Of a stretch of 64,000 nucleotides of DNA, positions 48,986 to 58,064 are shown piece by piece (position 1 is the stretch's first letter; each line of letters opens with the position of its first letter). The stretch is from Paenibacillus dendritiformis (GTDB lineage: Bacteria > Bacillota > Bacilli > Paenibacillales > Paenibacillaceae): the NCBI RefSeq assembly GCF_015845845.1, contig NZ_LDIG01000048.1, forward strand, positions 1 to 64,000. The letters are read 5' to 3'. The position numbers and the translations under genes were made by a program. The notes below the pieces were generated by a model. The model had not been told where the DNA came from. It worked only from the letters and a program-made list of their open reading frames with translations, and made no database searches.

Positions 48986-49089
48986 CGTGTACTCCAAACG
49001 TGTACTTCAAACATGTACTTCAAACATGTACTTCAAACATGTACTTCAAACATGTACTTCAAACGTGTAGTCCAAGCATGCATTCCAAA
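48986..49089. repeat. Eight-unit 13-bp tandem repeat
   Basis: The unit is CATGTACTTCAAA. Four central copies (49012-49063) are identical; the outer copies (48986, 48999, 49064 and 49077) carry one to four changes. The array is exactly 104 bp and starts 81 bp upstream of the cysE ATG, inside the transcribed leader. Confidence 0.9.
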
Positions 49090-49140
49090 ATGCTGTAAAA
49101 TTACATGATTTTCATAACAGCCGGCGAGCGCCCGAATGAA

Positions 49141-49270
49141 TCCTGCAAATATACAGGAATTTTCGCTGTTCTCGCACGGTTTCGCCCAAATCCCGGAAAA
49201 ATACTGCAATCTAGCAGCATTTTACGCAGATTCCCGCTCCGAGACGAGAAATTGCTGCATTTTTGCAGGA
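49141..49270. repeat. TGCA-centred small palindromes, left cluster
   Basis: TCCTG-N8-CAGGA at 49141-49158, CTGC-N6-GCAG at 49204-49217 and CTGCA-N4-TGCAG at 49255-49268. The first is followed by AATTTTCGCTGTT, similar to the tail of copies at 63.7 kb. Confidence 0.55.
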
Positions 49271-49344
49271 TTGACGATGTGACAAGGGCCGCTCTCTGCG
49301 GAGTAGTCCAAGAGCAGCCCCCGCGGCATTTTTTGCCCCCATAT

Positions 49345-49380
49345 AAAAAAGCCTCCGCAGCCGGTATCGGCTGCAGAGGC
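49345..49380 (-). terminator. T-box-controlled terminator
   Basis: On the minus strand GCCTCTGCAGCC and GGCTGCGGAGGC form a 12-bp stem (49369-49380 with 49351-49362, one G-T pair) followed by TTTTTT (49345-49350). It directly follows the T-box sequence and is the intrinsic terminator that uncharged tRNA would prevent. Confidence 0.92.
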
Positions 49381-49680
49381 GCAAGGCGCGGTTCCACTCT
49401 GCATAGACAGCGATGAGGTCCCGGCAGCCCCCCCTGTGCAGGATCCGGCTGCGCGCAATAAATAAAGAGCTGCGGGTATCGCTATCCATCTTCACTGTCC
49501 CGTAACGCGGACAACCCGCCGCCCCCTACCCGTGCCGGTGCACGCTCAAGGGCGGAGCTTCCGGGCGCAACGCGCCAGCCGCGAACCGGAACGACTTGCA
49601 GCCTGTCAGGCCTTGGCTGTCCGCCGCGTCCTGCCGATCGTTCTCTCTGTGCGGTTCGTAATCGCTGGCACTCTCCCGTT
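49345..49680 (-). promoter_or_regulatory. T-box leader of cysES, presumed tRNA-Cys specific
   Basis: The antiterminator sequence AGAGTGGAACCGCG (complement at 49387-49400) is a close match to the T-box consensus AGGGTGGNACCGCG. Upstream, arms GCCAGC and GCTGGC plus CGAACCG and CGGTTCG (between about 49574 and 49672) form a stem of the right size for Stem I. I could not fix the specifier triplet; TGC codons followed by A occur at 49598-49600 and 49438-49440 (complement). Cysteine specificity is inferred from cysE-cysS downstream. Confidence 0.85.
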
Positions 49681-49987
49681 CAACGCCTTTTTTTGGATGA
49701 TTCGACTTTTTGTCGTTAATTTTAGTTCATCGTCCAGCCTAACTATCCCGACTTTCCTGACTATCCTGATGCTTCTCAGTATATCGGATCGGTCCTCCGA
49801 ATGACAATAAGAAGTTGGCCCCTTAGATTTGCCGCGGACAACTATGCCCCTTGGCCAAGGCGGCCCCGCATCTGCACTCCTCGCCGTGATGGCCCCGCAT
49901 CTGCGCTCCACGCAGTGCCGGTTCTGCAGCTACACGCCTAGGCGCTGACAGACCGCCGGTCCTGCCGCTGCCTGCCCGCCTACGCGC
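49681..49987. other. Region between the T-box and gltX
   Basis: No gene is seen. It holds the T-box promoter and a stretch near 49850-49910 with two copies of a GC-rich sequence (GGCCCCGCATCTGC, 49862-49875 and 49891-49904). No clear terminator follows gltX. Confidence 0.5.
49778..49807 (-). promoter_or_regulatory. Promoter of the T-box-cysES transcript
   Basis: On the minus strand TTGTCA (49802-49807) and TATACT (49778-49783) are 18 bp apart, about 100 bp upstream of the first T-box stem. Confidence 0.65.
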
Positions 49988-51442
49988 CTACTCGCCTTGG
50001 CGGAGACGGTTCAGTACGGTCTCTTTGCCGAGCAGCACGATCGTCTCGTTCAAATCCCGTCCGTGCATCTGGCCGGATACGGCGACGCGGACCGGCATGA
50101 ACAGCCCTTTGCCCTTGGCGCCGGTCTCCTTCTGCACTTCCTTCAGCGCCGCCTTGACCGTGTCGGCGTCCCACGCTTCCGCCGCTTCAAGCTTGGCGTG
50201 CAGCGCCTGCAGCACCGCCGGAACCTGCGGCTCCTCGAGGACGGCCTTCGCCTCTTCCTCTATCGTCAGCTCTTCGCGGAAGAACATTTCCGACAGCGCG
50301 ACGATGTCCGAAGCGCAGGTCATCTGCTCCTGATACAGCTTCACGAGCGCTTTCGCCCAAGCCTGCTGCTCTTCGCTCAGCGTTTCCGGCAAGCGCCCCG
50401 CCTTTTGCAAGTGCGGGATGGCAAGCGCCGCAATCCGCTCCGGATCCGCCTGCTTCATGTATACGTTATTCAGGTGGGCCAATTTGTTCGTATCGAATAC
50501 GGCCGGACTCTTCGACAGCCGGTTCGCATCGAAAATCCGAATCAGCTCCTCGCGGGAAAAAATCTCCTCTTCCCCTTCCGGAGACCAGCCAAGCAGCGCG
50601 ATGAAGTTCAGCATCGCTTCCGGCAAGTAGCCGAGCTGCTCGTACTGCTCCATGAACTGGATGATCGACTCGTCCCGCTTGCTCAGCTTTTTCCGGTTCT
50701 CGTTTACGATGAGGGTCATATGCCCGAATACCGGCGCTTCCCAGCCGAACGCTTCGTAGATCATCAATTGGCGCAGCGTATTGGTGATATGATCCTCGCC
50801 GCGCAGCACATGCGAAATGCGCATCAAGTAATCGTCGAGCACGACCGCGAAGTTGTAGGTTGGAATACCGTCTTTCTTCACGATGACCCAGTCGCCGGTC
50901 GTCTCGGAATCGAACGTAATCTCTCCCTTGACGAGATCGTTGAATGTATAGGAGCGCTGCTCCGGCACCCGGAAGCGGATGCTCGGCTGGCGTCCTTCCG
51001 CTTCAAGGCGCGCCCGGTCCTCCGCCGTCAAATGGCGGCAGGTGCCCGCATACTTCGGCGTCTCCCCTCGCGCCATCTGGGCTTCCCGCTCCGCCTCCAG
51101 CTCCTCCTCCGTGCAGTAGCAGCGGTAGGCGAGACCGCGCTCAAGCAGCTCATCCACATGCTTGTTATAAATATCGAGACGCTCGGTCTGACGGTACGGC
51201 CCGTATTCCCCGCCGACATCGACGCTCTCGTCCCAATCCATGCCGAGCCATTTCATATACTTGAACTGATTCTCTTCGCCGCCTTCCACATTGCGCTTCA
51301 CGTCCGTATCCTCGATGCGGACGATAAAGTCTCCGCCGTGATGGCGTGCGAATAAATAGTTGAATAATGCCGTGCGCGCATTGCCGATATGCAGATGTCC
51401 TGTCGGACTTGGCGCATACCGGACACGAATGTCGTTGCTCAT
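49988..51442 (-). CDS. gltX: Glutamyl-tRNA synthetase
   Basis: This 484-residue class I synthetase charges tRNA-Glu and, in bacteria lacking GlnRS, tRNA-Gln as well. The HIGH-like motif lies in [20 protein letters not shown] and the KMSKS-like motif in [21 protein letters not shown] zinc-type segment ([13 protein letters not shown], then CRH) is present. It follows ispF by 57 bp. Confidence 0.98.
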   Translation of the reverse strand: MSNDIRVRYAPSPTGHLHIGNARTALFNYLFARHHGGDFIVRIEDTDVKRNVEGGEENQFKYMKWLGMDWDESVDVGGEYGPYRQTERLDIYNKHVDELLERGLAYRCYCTEEELEAEREAQMARGETPKYAGTCRHLTAEDRARLEAEGRQPSIRFRVPEQRSYTFNDLVKGEITFDSETTGDWVIVKKDGIPTYNFAVVLDDYLMRISHVLRGEDHITNTLRQLMIYEAFGWEAPVFGHMTLIVNENRKKLSKRDESIIQFMEQYEQLGYLPEAMLNFIALLGWSPEGEEEIFSREELIRIFDANRLSKSPAVFDTNKLAHLNNVYMKQADPERIAALAIPHLQKAGRLPETLSEEQQAWAKALVKLYQEQMTCASDIVALSEMFFREELTIEEEAKAVLEEPQVPAVLQALHAKLEAAEAWDADTVKAALKEVQKETGAKGKGLFMPVRVAVSGQMHGRDLNETIVLLGKETVLNRLRQGE

Positions 51443-51499
51443 ACGAATTCCCCTCCGGACACATTGCCTAGTCTTGATCTATCCAATTATGATACCATA

Positions 51500-51982
51500 T
51501 CACCGCGAAACGTGAAATAAGCATACGACCGCTTGCGCCGCAATGCCTTCCCCCCGGCCCGTGAAGCCTAGCTGTTCGGTCGTCGTCGCCTTGACGTTGA
51601 TCTGCGACACGTCCGCTTCCAGGAGACGCGCCAGATTGGCGGCCATCTCCGGCACATACGGCAGCATCTTCGGCTTCTGCGCGATAATCGTGCAGTCGAG
51701 GTTGCCGAGCCGGTAGCCCCGCTCCTTGGCGAGCGCCCATACCTTCTCCAGCAGGACGCTGCTGTCCGCGTCCTTGTAGGCTTCGTCCGTATCCGGGAAG
51801 TGCTTGCCGATATCGCCCAGACCGAGCGCCCCAAGCACCGCGTCGCTGACCGTATGCAGCAGCACGTCCGCGTCGGAGTGCCCCAGCAGCCCCTTCTCAT
51901 ACGGAATGCGCACCCCTCCGATAATGCAAGGACGGCCTTCCACCAATTGGTGCACGTCGAAGCCTTGTCCTACTCGTATCAT
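51500..51982 (-). CDS. ispF: 2-C-methyl-D-erythritol 2,4-cyclodiphosphate synthase
   Basis: IspF closes the cyclic diphosphate in the MEP isoprenoid pathway. This 160-residue enzyme has zinc ligands in [20 protein letters not shown] (Asp 9, His 11) and [20 protein letters not shown], and ends with [28 protein letters not shown] precedes the ATG at 51982, preferred over the longer frame. It follows ispD by 33 bp. Confidence 0.97.
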   Translation of the reverse strand: MIRVGQGFDVHQLVEGRPCIIGGVRIPYEKGLLGHSDADVLLHTVSDAVLGALGLGDIGKHFPDTDEAYKDADSSVLLEKVWALAKERGYRLGNLDCTIIAQKPKMLPYVPEMAANLARLLEADVSQINVKATTTEQLGFTGRGEGIAAQAVVCLFHVSR

Positions 51983-52015
51983 GTTCTGCCTCTCCCTTCG
52001 TCGTTCCATCCGGTA

Positions 52016-52729
52016 TTACCGCTCTTCCCCTGGCGCCGCCGCATGGCGGGCCAGCCACCAGGAGGCCCACTCCAGATCGTCCGGCGTCGTCAGCTTCACA
52101 TTCGTGTACTCCCCTTCCACGATGCGCACCTGCATCCCGGCCCGCTCCATCAGCATCGCATCGTCGGTGCCGATGAATCCGTCCGCCGCGGCCCGTTCAT
52201 GCGCAGCCATCACATCGGCAAGACGAAAAGCCTGTGGGGTCTGAATCGCCCACAAGCTGCGTCGGTCCGGCGTCGCCGTAATGACGCCTCCGTTCACCTG
52301 CTTAATCGTATCCTTCACCGGCACGGCCAGGACGGCCGCCCCATGCTCTCTGGCAGCCCGGTAGCATGCCTCTACGCTGCCCGTCTCCACGAACGGCCGC
52401 ACCCCATCGTGAATCAGCACGTAGCCCAGACCGAGCGCCCGGACCGTCTGAAGCCCGGCGTACACGGAATGCTGCCGCTCCGCGCCGCCGGGGACGATGG
52501 CCCGGACCTTGTCCAAGCCGTACTCCTCCTGCCAAGCGGCGCAGCGGGCCGTATCCTCCGGGGAGGCGACCCAGACGATGGCTTCGCATGCCTCCATCGT
52601 CTGGAACCGCTCCAGCGTATGTATAATGACCGGCTTGTCCAGCAGCGGCAAATATTGCTTGCTCTCCGCGGCGCCCATGCGCGAGCCTCTGCCGGCCGCC
52701 ACGATAACCACTCCAAAGCCCTGTTCCAT
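52016..52729 (-). CDS. ispD: 2-C-methyl-D-erythritol 4-phosphate cytidylyltransferase
   Basis: IspD couples MEP with CTP in the same pathway as IspF. This 237-residue nucleotidyltransferase starts MEQGFGVVIVAAGRGSRMGA with the CTP-binding loop and lysine in SKQYLPLLDKPV. VLIHDGVRPFV and TDDAMLMERAG are further motifs. GGAGG lies 9 bp before the ATG at 52729. It follows yacL by 42 bp. Confidence 0.97.
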   Translation of the reverse strand: MEQGFGVVIVAAGRGSRMGAAESKQYLPLLDKPVIIHTLERFQTMEACEAIVWVASPEDTARCAAWQEEYGLDKVRAIVPGGAERQHSVYAGLQTVRALGLGYVLIHDGVRPFVETGSVEACYRAAREHGAAVLAVPVKDTIKQVNGGVITATPDRRSLWAIQTPQAFRLADVMAAHERAAADGFIGTDDAMLMERAGMQVRIVEGEYTNVKLTTPDDLEWASWWLARHAAAPGEER

Positions 52730-52771
52730 CTCTGTCAACCTCCATGATGGTGCTCTTCCCATCATACCTGT

Positions 52772-53863
52772 TTATTGGGCTTTTTCCAACAGTTTCGGCT
52801 TGGCAAAAATCATGCGTCCGGCCGACGTCTGGAGCACGCTCGTCACCAGCACCTCCATCGTCATGCCGATGTACTCGCGCCCGCCTTCGACGACGATCAT
52901 CGTGCCGTCGTCCAGATAAGCGACGCCTTGGCCATGCTCCTTGCCGTCCTTGATGACCTGGACGACGATTTCCTCGCCCGGCAGGACAACCGGCTTGACC
53001 GCATTGGCCAGGTCGTTGATGTTCAGGACCGATACGCCCTGCAGCTCGCATACTTTGTTCAGGTTGAAGTCGTTCGTGACCACTTTTCCTTTCAAGACTT
53101 TGGCCAGCTTCACCAGCTTGCTGTCCACCTCGGAGATCTCCTCGAAGTCCCCTTCGTAGATCAGCACCTTCACTTCCAGCTCTTTTTGGATCTTATTCAA
53201 AATATCCAAGCCTCTCCGGCCGCGGTTCCGCTTCAGCAAATCCGAGGAGTCGGCGATATGCTGCAGCTCCTCCAGCACGAATTCCGGGATGACGATCGTC
53301 CCTTCTATGAATCCTGTCTTGCAGATGTCGGCGATGCGGCCGTCGATAATGACGCTCGTGTCCAATATTTTATGCTCTTCGACGCGCAGCTCCTCTTCCT
53401 CCGCCACCGGCTCGCTCAGCCATGGCAGGGCGGCGATCCATTCCGCCATATCCTGCTGCTTCATCAGCGCAATCTGCAGGCCCGCGCTGGCGAACAGCAC
53501 CAGCAGAACGGCCGACAGCATCAGCCCGGCGCTTCCGAATTCGCGCAGCAGCGGCGTCAGCAGCGCAGCGAAGCAGATTCCGGCGAAAGCGCCCGCCGTA
53601 CCCGTAACCAAGGTTCCTGTGGACACGAGCGCGATGCGCTCCCGCCATTCATTCCAGCTTTTTGCCAACGGCATATAAAGTACACGACTGAGTACAAATA
53701 AGCAAAATGCCCCGCCCAATGCCCATGCGAGCCGGCCGGCAGATAGTCCCGGATTCGCCAATCCCGTGAAGCCCATGGTCTGGGCGTACCAATAGCCATG
53801 GAACTCCCAACCGGCCCAGGCGCCGATAATGCCCGCCATTCCGGTAAACCAACGTTTGAACAT
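52772..53863 (-). CDS. yacL: Membrane-anchored PIN/TRAM-domain protein (YacL type)
   Basis: This 363-residue protein has four hydrophobic spans in its first 140 residues, a cytosolic PIN domain ([20 protein letters not shown], acidic residues conserved) and a C-terminal TRAM domain ([20 protein letters not shown]), which suggests an RNA-binding nuclease at the membrane. The biological substrate is not known to me. GGAGGTGG precedes the ATG at 53863. It reads away from the plus-strand gene at 54066 across a 200-bp divergent gap. Confidence 0.9.
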   Translation of the reverse strand: MFKRWFTGMAGIIGAWAGWEFHGYWYAQTMGFTGLANPGLSAGRLAWALGGAFCLFVLSRVLYMPLAKSWNEWRERIALVSTGTLVTGTAGAFAGICFAALLTPLLREFGSAGLMLSAVLLVLFASAGLQIALMKQQDMAEWIAALPWLSEPVAEEEELRVEEHKILDTSVIIDGRIADICKTGFIEGTIVIPEFVLEELQHIADSSDLLKRNRGRRGLDILNKIQKELEVKVLIYEGDFEEISEVDSKLVKLAKVLKGKVVTNDFNLNKVCELQGVSVLNINDLANAVKPVVLPGEEIVVQVIKDGKEHGQGVAYLDDGTMIVVEGGREYIGMTMEVLVTSVLQTSAGRMIFAKPKLLEKAQ

Positions 53864-53961
53864 GTGCGTCCACCTCCTCACTTTCAATCGATTTCCTTAC
53901 AATTATGGCCCAAGCTCCTCGCTCCTAATCGTTCATTTCCATATTTTCCTGCCTGTCCAAG

Positions 53962-53991
53962 TTGAAATCTGGTAATTCACAGACGTATAAT
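53962..53991 (+). promoter_or_regulatory. Promoter of the plus-strand gene at 54066
   Basis: TTGAAA (53962-53967) and TATAAT (53986-53991) are 18 bp apart. The start of transcription near 53998 leaves a leader of about 68 bases. Confidence 0.75.
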
Positions 53992-54065
53992 GGACATGAA
54001 ACCGTGTTGTGAGCGATTTATGCGGGCTTCGCGCCGCATCATATCAAGAATAGAGGTGGATGGAA

Positions 54066-54461
54066 ATGAGTACTCCCAATTTGCAAGCGCTCCAAGAGCA
54101 AGTAGCCGATCTTGTACTGCGACACCGGAGCCTGTTGGACATTCTGTCCAAGTACGGCCAGTCCGACGCCTCGGTTAACCGTGCCGTGACGAAGGCAATC
54201 ACAGAATGCGGATGCCTGGAGGTTCACGCCAAGCGGCAGCCTTACAGGGCAGAGATGGACGTGGAGGAAGCTCGCCAGTCCCTCGAAAGCCATGTACACG
54301 GCCATTTATGCGAAAATTGCAAAGATATCGTGAAGCATGAACTGGGCAAGCATCTGTTCTACATGTCGGCTCTGTGCAACCTCCTCGACATCAATCTTGA
54401 CGATGTGGTGAAGCAGGAATCCAGCCGGTGCGATACGCTCGGTATCTTTAACTTGTCTTGA
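54066..54461 (+). CDS. Conserved cysteine-containing protein of unknown function, 131 aa
   Basis: This is the only core-region gene on the plus strand. The 131-residue helical protein has cysteines in ECGCLEVHAKRQ, HLCENCKDIVKHELGKHLFY, ALCNLL and SRCDTLG, which may bind a metal. The segment ELGKHLFYMSALCNLLDINL resembles the helices of MazG-like pyrophosphohydrolases, but the acidic metal ligands are not all there. I recall similar proteins in Paenibacillus carrying a DUF label, without certainty. The ATG at 54066 follows AGAGGTGG by 7 bp. It has its own promoter and terminator. Confidence 0.75.
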   Translation: MSTPNLQALQEQVADLVLRHRSLLDILSKYGQSDASVNRAVTKAITECGCLEVHAKRQPYRAEMDVEEARQSLESHVHGHLCENCKDIVKHELGKHLFYMSALCNLLDINLDDVVKQESSRCDTLGIFNLS

Positions 54462-54491
54462 AAAAGCAGCTGCATGCGCGGCTGCTTTTTT
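54461..54491 (+). terminator. Terminator of the plus-strand gene
   Basis: AAAAAGCAGC (54461-54470) pairs with GCTGCTTTTT (54481-54490) around a 10-base loop, followed by one more T. It starts at the last base of the stop codon. Confidence 0.88.
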
Positions 54492-54505
54492 GTGCCCGGG
54501 CACGC

Positions 54506-54535
54506 AAAAAAGCCCTCTCCGCTGATGGAGAGGGC
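54506..54535 (-). terminator. Terminator of the radA-disA-pssA group
   Basis: On the minus strand a 9-bp perfect stem (GCCCTCTCC with GGAGAGGGC, 54512-54520 and 54527-54535) with a 6-base loop is followed by TTTTTT. It faces the terminator of the convergent gene. Confidence 0.9.
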
Positions 54536-54579
54536 TTCTTCGGTATAAACTCATGAACGATAGCAAGTGCAGGATGCCG

Positions 54580-55308
54580 TTACGAATGCTTCGAGCGGAC
54601 CCATTCTTCCGAATCGCGCTGTTTGCCTCGACGCCGGTTCAGCATCCTAACGTTTTTTTTTAAGCCGAGCAGAGCATACAGAACCAGCGGCACGAAAATG
54701 AGCTTCGGCGTCTGTTCCGGCTTCCAGAGCGCGATGCCGACGGCTGCCGCGATGACGAAAGGCGTCAGCCACAGCGCTTTTTTGGAAATGCCGACCTTTT
54801 TGAAATTCGGATATTTCACGGTGCTAACCATTAAGTACGATAATAAAAGCATGGCGATAATGAGATACGGTGCCGGAATACTTTCATGGAACAGCGCCAG
54901 GGTGCAGGCTACGCCGCCTGCAGCCGGAATCGGCAAGCCGATGAAGTAGCCCGGAATGCCTGCCTTCACGTTGAAGCGGGCCAGCCGGAGCGCCCCGCAA
55001 ATCGGGAAGATGGCTGTCACTACCCAGCCCAACGCCGGGTTCATATCGCTAAAAGCTACAACGTACATAATAAATGCCGGCGCCACACCGAAGGAAATGA
55101 CATCGGACAAGGAATCGAGCTCTTTGCCGAATTCGCTTTGCGCGTTCAAGGCCCTGGCCACGCGGCCGTCGAGACCGTCCAGCAGCATGGCGATGATAAT
55201 CATGAGAGCAGCCAAATCATAATTATTATGAAACGCAAGCATGATGGAAATGATTCCGAGGAACAGGTTACCGACGGTAAACAAGCTCGGAATGGACTTT
55301 GTAATCAT
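54580..55308 (-). CDS. pssA: CDP-diacylglycerol-serine O-phosphatidyltransferase
   Basis: PssA makes phosphatidylserine, the precursor of phosphatidylethanolamine, in the membrane. This 242-residue protein has the CDP-alcohol phosphotransferase motif in LDGLDGRVARALNAQSEFGK followed by ELDSLSD (pattern DGxxAR-x8-G-x3-D-x3-D), and several hydrophobic spans. AGAGGTG precedes the ATG at 55308. Its place between disA and yacL is not the Bacillus arrangement. No psd gene is in the window. Other CDP-alcohol transferases are possible but less likely. Confidence 0.9.
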   Translation of the reverse strand: MITKSIPSLFTVGNLFLGIISIMLAFHNNYDLAALMIIIAMLLDGLDGRVARALNAQSEFGKELDSLSDVISFGVAPAFIMYVVAFSDMNPALGWVVTAIFPICGALRLARFNVKAGIPGYFIGLPIPAAGGVACTLALFHESIPAPYLIIAMLLLSYLMVSTVKYPNFKKVGISKKALWLTPFVIAAAVGIALWKPEQTPKLIFVPLVLYALLGLKKNVRMLNRRRGKQRDSEEWVRSKHS

Positions 55309-55362
55309 AGGTTCACCTCTAATTTTACTATGCCCAACGTTCATCTTTTCATTGTAGGAAAA

Positions 55363-56436
55363 TCAAATTTGCCTGTCAATGAATACCTGCTCCTGAATGC
55401 GCTTGAGCCCTTCCTTGATGGCGCGTGCGCGCACTTCGCCAATTCCGTCCACGTCATCCAGTTCTTCGATGGTAGCCATCATGACGTGAGGCAAGTATTG
55501 GAACGTATCCACCAGGTTCTGTATGATGACGTTCGGCAAGCGAGGAATCTTGCTCAGCACGCGGTAACCGCGCGGCGATACGGATTCATCCTGGATGGCG
55601 CTTGTCGTCGGGTAACCGAGCAGCCGTATCAGATGATGCGCGTCCAGCAGCTCGTCGGCGGTGCTCTTCTTGAGTTGAACGAGAATCTCGCGGACTTTGT
55701 CATCCCCGTTGTCGCGGGCATAATCCTTGAGCAGCAGCCACGCATCCTCTTCCGTGTTGCTGACCAGCTCTTCCAACTGCATGCTGATGAGACGGCCTTC
55801 CGTTCCCAGTTCGTTGATGTATCGCTTTATCTCCATTTTAATACGTAATACCATCTCGATCCGTTGCAACACATTCACGACATCGTACAGCGTCACTTGC
55901 TCCTCGAATTCGGAAGCGGTCAAGTTCGTCATTCCCTGGACGAGCACGGCTCTATATTTCTCCAAGGTCTGAATCGCCTGATTCGCCTTTGTCAGGATGA
56001 CGCCAATCTCCTTCAGCGCATACCGGAGGCTTCCTTGGTACAGGGTAATGATGTTGCGGCGCTGGGAGATCGACACGACCAGCTTGCCCGTCTGCTTCGC
56101 GACCCGCTCCGCCGTGCGGTGGCGAATCCCCGTCTCCGTCGAAGGAATGGAGGAATCCGGGATCAGCTGCGTGTTGGCGTACAGGATGCGCTTCACGTCT
56201 TCGCTCAAGATGATCGCGCCGTCCATCTTGGCCAATTCATACAAATAGCTCGGAGAGAAATCGCTGTTGATGGAAAAACCGCCATCGACGACCTCCATCA
56301 CTTCCGGGCTGTAGCCGACAACGATAAGCGCTCCTGTCTTCGCCCGGAGCACGTTCTCCAATCCTTCGCGGAACGGAGTTCCCGGCGCCACCATCCGCAA
56401 CAGATCGTTCATAATATCCTGCTGACTGTCCTTCAT
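55363..56436 (-). CDS. disA: DNA integrity scanning diadenylate cyclase
   Basis: DisA makes c-di-AMP while scanning DNA for branched structures. This 357-residue protein has the DAC domain with DGA at residues 72-74 ([12 protein letters not shown]) and RHRT at 105-108 ([20 protein letters not shown]). The C-terminal helix-hairpin-helix region is [20 protein letters not shown]. It lies 16 bp after radA, a partner that is known to act with DisA. Confidence 0.98.
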   Translation of the reverse strand: MKDSQQDIMNDLLRMVAPGTPFREGLENVLRAKTGALIVVGYSPEVMEVVDGGFSINSDFSPSYLYELAKMDGAIILSEDVKRILYANTQLIPDSSIPSTETGIRHRTAERVAKQTGKLVVSISQRRNIITLYQGSLRYALKEIGVILTKANQAIQTLEKYRAVLVQGMTNLTASEFEEQVTLYDVVNVLQRIEMVLRIKMEIKRYINELGTEGRLISMQLEELVSNTEEDAWLLLKDYARDNGDDKVREILVQLKKSTADELLDAHHLIRLLGYPTTSAIQDESVSPRGYRVLSKIPRLPNVIIQNLVDTFQYLPHVMMATIEELDDVDGIGEVRARAIKEGLKRIQEQVFIDRQI

Positions 56437-56452
56437 TCTATATCTAAGCCCC

Positions 56453-57820
56453 CTAACCTAACGCTGCGGTCAATGCTTCCGCTACCGTATTTACGCCCAC
56501 TATCTCAATATGTCCAGAAGGGGTCCATCCCCGCAGGCTCTTCTCTGGCAAAATAATTCGCTTGAAGCCCAGCTTCTCGGCTTCCTTCACGCGCTGCTCG
56601 GCACGCGACACCGCGCGCACTTCACCTGTCAATCCCACCTCGCCGAAGACAACGTCATACGCCTGGGTCGGCATATCGCGGAAGCTCGACGCCAAGGCGA
56701 CCGCAATCGCGAGATCGACCGCCGGCTCATCCAGCTTCAGCCCGCCGGCCACATTTACATAGGCGTCCTGGTTCTGAAGGAACATGCCCATGCGCTTCTC
56801 CAGGACGGCAATGATGAGCGCCAGGCGCTGATGATCGATTCCCGTCGACATTCTCCGCGGCGAAGGAAAGTTCGTCGCCGACACGAGCGCCTGCATCTCG
56901 ACAAGAACCGGGCGCGTTCCTTCCAGGCTGGCGACGACCGTCGAGCCGGAGACCCCCAGCGGCCGTTCCTGAAGGAACATCTCCGACGGATTCTTCACTT
57001 CCGTCAAGCCGCCCTCCGTCATCTCGAAAATGCCGATCTCGTTCGTGGAACCGAAGCGGTTCTTCACGGCCCGCAGGATGCGGTACGAATGATGGCGCTC
57101 GCCTTCAAAATAGAGCACGCAGTCCACCATATGCTCCAGCATGCGGGGGCCGGCGATGGCTCCTTCCTTCGTCACATGGCCGACGAGGACGGTCGCGATG
57201 CCCCTGCCCTTCGCAATGCGCATGCACACGCTTGTGCATTCGCGAACTTGGGCCACGCTGCCGGGAGCCGATTCGACCGCCGGCTGATATACCGTCTGAA
57301 TCGAGTCGATGACAAGAAAGTCCGGGCTCATGGCCTCGATCGCCTCTTCAATATACTGCAAGTTCGTCTCGCTCAGGACGAACAGGCGCTCGGACAGCGC
57401 CCCGAGCCGGTCGGCGCGCAGCTTCGTCTGGCGCGTCGATTCCTCGCCGGACACATACAGCACCTTCAGGCCGCTGGCTGCCAGCGCGTTGGAAGCCTGC
57501 AGCAGCAAGGTCGATTTGCCGATGCCCGGGTCGCCGCCCACGAGGATGAGCGAGCCCGGGACCACGCCGCCGCCGAGCACGCGGTTCAATTCATCAATCG
57601 TCGTGGACAGGCGCGCTTCCTGTTTACTTTCTATTTGTATGATCGATTGCGGTTTTTCTTTCGTTTGAATGAGGGAAGTGTGGACGCCCGCCGTCTTGAC
57701 GACCGTCTCCCGCTCCTCCACCATCGTGTTCCACTCGCCGCAGCCCGGGCATTTGCCCATCCACTTCGGGGATTCATATCCGCAATCCGTACAGAAAAAC
57801 TTGGTTTTTACTTTGGCCAT
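56453..57820 (-). CDS. radA: DNA repair protein RadA
   Basis: RadA is a RecA-like helicase for branch migration in recombination. This 455-residue protein starts with a zinc finger ([20 protein letters not shown]), then Walker A ([20 protein letters not shown]), the KNRFG motif ([14 protein letters not shown]) and a Lon-like C-terminal domain ([20 protein letters not shown]). The ATG at 57820 is preferred because the in-phase GTG upstream overlaps GGAGTG. The promoter is not clear; TTGCGT-N17-TATAGA near 57870-57900 is only a weak candidate. Confidence 0.97.
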   Translation of the reverse strand: MAKVKTKFFCTDCGYESPKWMGKCPGCGEWNTMVEERETVVKTAGVHTSLIQTKEKPQSIIQIESKQEARLSTTIDELNRVLGGGVVPGSLILVGGDPGIGKSTLLLQASNALAASGLKVLYVSGEESTRQTKLRADRLGALSERLFVLSETNLQYIEEAIEAMSPDFLVIDSIQTVYQPAVESAPGSVAQVRECTSVCMRIAKGRGIATVLVGHVTKEGAIAGPRMLEHMVDCVLYFEGERHHSYRILRAVKNRFGSTNEIGIFEMTEGGLTEVKNPSEMFLQERPLGVSGSTVVASLEGTRPVLVEMQALVSATNFPSPRRMSTGIDHQRLALIIAVLEKRMGMFLQNQDAYVNVAGGLKLDEPAVDLAIAVALASSFRDMPTQAYDVVFGEVGLTGEVRAVSRAEQRVKEAEKLGFKRIILPEKSLRGWTPSGHIEIVGVNTVAEALTAALG

Positions 57821-58002
57821 ATGAGCCGACACTCCTACTGACTCATCATTGTATAGGTTGCCACATCTATATTAGGTTTATCGGCATAACGCAATACAAA
57901 GATAAAGCGTGACAATTTTCTACTGGCTTTTGCCGAAGATTGTACATTATCTTTAAGTTTACCATTTTTAAGTAGGGGGTGAAAGGACTTTCGCATTTCA
58001 TG

Positions 58003-58037
58003 AAAAAAACGCATCTCCTCCCGGAGGAGGAGATGCG
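58003..58037 (-). terminator. Terminator of the ctsR-mcsA-mcsB-clpC operon
   Basis: On the minus strand a 12-bp perfect stem (CGCATCTCCTCC and its complement, 58010-58021 and 58026-58037) with a 4-base loop is followed by TTTTTTC. It begins 28 bp after the clpC stop. Confidence 0.95.
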
Positions 58038-58064
58038 CTCGGATGGCTGCATCCTATGAAAATG

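Larger units (their letters stand above)
48905..49340 (-). other. Long untranslated stretch between T-box terminator and cysE
   Basis: These 436 bases hold no gene I can support. They contain the eight-copy 13-bp tandem repeat (48986-49089) and three small TGCA-centred palindromes (49141-49158, 49204-49217, 49255-49268) that resemble those at 63.6-63.8 kb. Confidence 0.6.

Noticed and set aside
48986-49089. Tandem repeat considered as a CRISPR array
   Set aside because: Units are contiguous 13-mers without unique spacers and no cas genes are present.
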